This document shows positions 61,844-64,000 of a stretch of 64,000 nucleotides of DNA, piece after piece. Below the pieces are notes generated by a model. That model was not told where the DNA came from and did no database searches. It saw nothing but the letters and a program-made list of their open reading frames with translations. The stretch spans positions 42,334 through 106,333 of the forward strand of contig JAWVFQ010000007.1 in the NCBI GenBank assembly GCA_033856025.1. Reading direction: 5' to 3'. The position numbers were made by a program, and so were the translations under genes. This stretch comes from AC-38 sp033856025. Lineage in GTDB: Bacteria > Actinomycetota > Thermoleophilia > Solirubrobacterales > Solirubrobacteraceae. Within the stretch, counting starts at the first letter, position 1; each line of letters opens with the position of its first letter.

Positions 61844-63124
61844 ATGGCGGACGTCCAGCCCCTGCGAGCCCTGCACTACGACCTCTCCAGGGTCGGCCCG
61901 CTCGGCGACGTCGTCGCCCCTCCCTACGACGTCATCGACCCCGAGCAGCGCGCCGCCCTGGCCGCCCGCTCGCGTTACAACGTCGTCCACATCGACCTGC
62001 CCGAGGCCGGGGGCGACCCCTACGAGGCGGCCGCCCGCCAGTTCGACGGCTGGCGGCGCGAGGGCGCGGTGGTCCAGGACCCCGAGCCCGCGCTGTGGGC
62101 GCTGACCCAGGCCTACGACGCCCCGGGTGGCGGGGGGCGGCGCGAGCGGCACGGCTTCCTCGCGCGCGTGCGCGTCGAGGAGTACGGCGCGGGCCGCGTC
62201 CGGCCGCACGAGCGCACGCACCCGGGGCCCAAGGAGGACCGGCTGCGGCTGACGCGGGCGACGCAGGCCAACCTCTCCCCCATCTTCGCCCTGCACTCCG
62301 ACCCCCAGCGCGCCGCCTGGTCGGCGCTGGAGCCGCACACCCAGGGCGACCCGTGGGGCGCCGCCACCGACGCCGACGGGACCGAGCACCGCCTGTGGCG
62401 GGTGACCGACCCCGCCGCCATCGCCGCCGTCCAGGACGCGACGGCCCGCGCCGAGCTGCTGATCGCCGACGGCCACCACCGCTACGAGACGGCGCGCGTC
62501 TACGCCGAGGAGGTGGGAGGCGAGGGCGACCACCGCTACGTCCTCACGGCGCTGGTGGCGCTGGAGGACCCCGGACTCCTCGTCTTCCCCACCCACCGCC
62601 TCGTCCGCGGGCTGCGCCCCGAGCAGCACGAGACGCTCGCCAACGCCATCCGCGAGTCCTTCGACGTCGAGGAGGTCTCGCGCGAGGCGCTCGTTCCCGA
62701 GGGCGACGGGCCGCTGCGCCTGGGCTACATCGACGCGCACTTCAAGCGCCCGTTCCGCCTCACGCTCAAGGACCCGGCGCTGGCCGACGCCGCGCTGCCC
62801 GGTCGCCCGGAGCCCTACCGCCGCCTGGACACCGCGGTCCTGGAGGCGCTGGTCCTCAAGAGCGCGCTGGGGATGTCCGACGACGACATCTCGCACCTGC
62901 GCGGCCTGGGCTACGCCCGCGACGCGGCCGACGCGCTCGAGCTCGTCGATCGCGGTGAGTACGACGCCGCGTTCTTCATGCGCGGGACCCCCGTGGAGGA
63001 GGTTCGCGAGGTCGCCGCGGCCGGCGAGAGCATGCCGCCCAAGAGCACCTACTTCTTTCCCAAGCTCCTGACCGGAATGCTCTTCAACCCCCTCGGCGAG
63101 CGACACGCTAACCTCGAATCATGA
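61844..63124 (+). CDS. DUF1015 family protein (SerK-like)
   Basis: A 426-residue cytoplasmic protein. DVVAPPYDVIDPEQRAAL at the N-terminus, VRPHERTHPGPKEDRLRLTR, LIADGHHRYETARVYAEE and the C-terminal ESMPPKSTYFFPKLLTGML are the DUF1015 landmarks. An archaeal relative is a free-serine kinase; activity here is inference. The ATG at 61844 is 13 bases after the CAP gene. It ends in a four-base overlap (ATGA) with the OsmC gene. Confidence 0.93.
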   Translation: MADVQPLRALHYDLSRVGPLGDVVAPPYDVIDPEQRAALAARSRYNVVHIDLPEAGGDPYEAAARQFDGWRREGAVVQDPEPALWALTQAYDAPGGGGRRERHGFLARVRVEEYGAGRVRPHERTHPGPKEDRLRLTRATQANLSPIFALHSDPQRAAWSALEPHTQGDPWGAATDADGTEHRLWRVTDPAAIAAVQDATARAELLIADGHHRYETARVYAEEVGGEGDHRYVLTALVALEDPGLLVFPTHRLVRGLRPEQHETLANAIRESFDVEEVSREALVPEGDGPLRLGYIDAHFKRPFRLTLKDPALADAALPGRPEPYRRLDTAVLEALVLKSALGMSDDDISHLRGLGYARDAADALELVDRGEYDAAFFMRGTPVEEVREVAAAGESMPPKSTYFFPKLLTGMLFNPLGERHANLES

Positions 63125-63528
63125 GAGCCACCGCACGCCGCCGGCGCACCAACGCCCTCCAGAACGACATCCGCGTCCGCGACCACATGGTCGTGGCGGA
63201 CGAGCCGCTGGACGCCGGCGGGGACGACATGGGGCCGAGCCCGCAGGAGCTGCTCGCCGCCTCGCTCGCCTCCTGTACGGCCATCACCATGGAGATGTAC
63301 GCGCAGCGCAAGGGCTGGGACATCGGCCCCGTGGAGGTCGACTGCGAGTACTCGCCCGCCGAGCGCGGCTGTCCCACCCGCTTCCAGCTCGTCGTCCGCC
63401 TGCCCGGCGGCATGGACGACGAGCAGGTCAAGCGCCTCATGCAGATCGCCGCCAAGTGCCCGGTGCACCGGACGCTGGACGGCGAGGTCATGTTCGACGA
63501 GCGCGTCGAGCTCGTCGCCCCGGTCTGA
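63121..63528 (+). CDS. OsmC/Ohr family peroxiredoxin-like protein
   Basis: A 135-residue protein of the OsmC superfamily, thiol peroxidases for organic hydroperoxides. The two reactive cysteines are Cys52 (LLAASLASCTAITMEMYAQ) and Cys113 (IAAKCPVHRTL), in the usual spacing. GPSPQELL is a family motif. The ATG overlaps the DUF1015 stop by four bases. It probably forms one operon from 61844 to the Nudix gene. Confidence 0.94.
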   Translation: MRATARRRRTNALQNDIRVRDHMVVADEPLDAGGDDMGPSPQELLAASLASCTAITMEMYAQRKGWDIGPVEVDCEYSPAERGCPTRFQLVVRLPGGMDDEQVKRLMQIAAKCPVHRTLDGEVMFDERVELVAPV

Positions 63529-64000
63529 CCGCGCTCGCCGACCGGCTGCGCCCGCTCCTCCTGTCCCCGGAGGACGCGGCCCGCCTCGACGTGCCGGGCC
63601 GCACCGATGCCGCGGTCCTCGTCCCGCTATACGACCACGGCGAGCGCCTGCACGCCGTCTTCACCCGCCGCCGCGATGACCTGCGCCGCCACGCCGGCGA
63701 GATCTCGTTCCCCGGCGGGCGCCAGGACGCGCCCGCCGAGGACCTGCGCGAGACCGCCCTGCGCGAGACCGAGGAGGAGATCGGGCTGCCCCGCGACGCC
63801 GTGGAGCTGGCGGGGGCGCTCGTCCCCACCCCCACCGTCGTCACCAACTACGCGATCTACCCGTTCGTCGGCGTCATCGAGCCGGGCCACACGTGGCTCC
63901 CCAGCGCGGGCGAGGTGGCCGAGGTGCTCGAGATCGCGCTGCCCGACCTGGTCGGCGCTCAGCTCGTCGGGGAAGCGCATGACGAGGTCGAAGCGGGTGG
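63525..64000 (+). CDS. Nudix hydrolase, CoA-pyrophosphatase type, 3' end outside window
   Basis: At least 158 residues in the window. AVFTRRRDDLRRHAGEISFP, GGRQDAPAEDLRETALRETE and EEIGL follow the UPF0035/NudL pattern that precedes and contains the Nudix box. VPTPTVVTNYAIYPFVGVI is also typical of CoA diphosphatases. The frame reaches back to a CTG (63525) that overlaps the OsmC stop as CTGA. That CTG or the GTG at 63591 must be the start; the GTG would cut off the usual N-terminal 22 residues. Confidence 0.85.
   Translation, partial: MTALADRLRPLLLSPEDAARLDVPGRTDAAVLVPLYDHGERLHAVFTRRRDDLRRHAGEISFPGGRQDAPAEDLRETALRETEEEIGLPRDAVELAGALVPTPTVVTNYAIYPFVGVIEPGHTWLPSAGEVAEVLEIALPDLVGAQLVGEAHDEVEAG

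Overview
The window is a GC-rich chromosomal segment of an actinobacterium. The family content points to the class Thermoleophilia, order Solirubrobacterales. The clues are a collagen-like secreted protein whose signal peptide reads HPTVVAYLALFVALGGG, a DUF5995 protein, frequent GTG and TTG starts, many 4-base start/stop overlaps (GTGA, ATGA, TGATG), and a rod-shape operon joined to RNase E/G and rplU-rpmA. This placement is inference from protein style, not from a marker-gene comparison. Layout, left to right. (1) 1-10,940: the 5' part of leuS, a hydrolase, a coiled-coil protein, glutamate dehydrogenase, a lipoprotein, tRNA-Ala, then the minus-strand block obgE-proB-proA-nadD-rsfS. A short-chain dehydrogenase on the opposite strand sits between obgE and its usual partners rplU-rpmA. 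(2) 10,987-19,586: a minus-strand run mreB-mreC-mreD-mrdA-rodA-rng-rplU-rpmA and a small membrane protein, covering cell-wall elongation, RNA decay and ribosomal proteins. (3) 19,744-28,006: valS-folC-tiny membrane peptide-zinc-ribbon protein-ndk-two paralogous secreted proteins-maf, mostly translationally coupled. (4) 28,031-31,851: an immunity-like locus with a large TIR/transmembrane/WD40 protein, divergent from an HTH regulator plus nucleotidyltransferase pair. A perfect inverted repeat lies between them. (5) 31,848-37,459: the protein quality-control block tig-clpP-clpX, a second mreB, a small lipoprotein and a glyoxalase-like protein. (6) 37,487-44,819: a large secreted protein of unknown function, an unusual 1157-residue fusion of an amino-acid-permease-like membrane domain to HAMP, GAF, GGDEF and EAL domains, and a DUF1275 membrane protein. 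(7) 44,820-46,853: a decayed integrated element. The 3' half of tRNA-His and its terminator are duplicated 1,809 bases away, with two truncated convergent genes and one membrane gene between the copies. (8) 46,868-52,054: a DUF5995 protein, a JmjC/cupin oxygenase, a small Asp-rich peptide with exact 13-residue repeats, a methyltransferase and a membrane glycosyltransferase. (9) 52,123-64,000: tRNA-Arg, a quinone oxidoreductase, an exported trio (ceramidase-like enzyme, lipoprotein, beta-helix protein), a carbonic anhydrase, the collagen-like protein, tRNA-Pro, an EamA transporter, a CAP-domain protein, DUF1015, OsmC and a Nudix hydrolase cut by the window end. The best candidates for undescribed biology are the permease-GGDEF-EAL fusion, the TIR-WD40/HTH-nucleotidyltransferase locus, the repeat-peptide/JmjC/DUF5995 cluster, and the tRNA-His element remnant.
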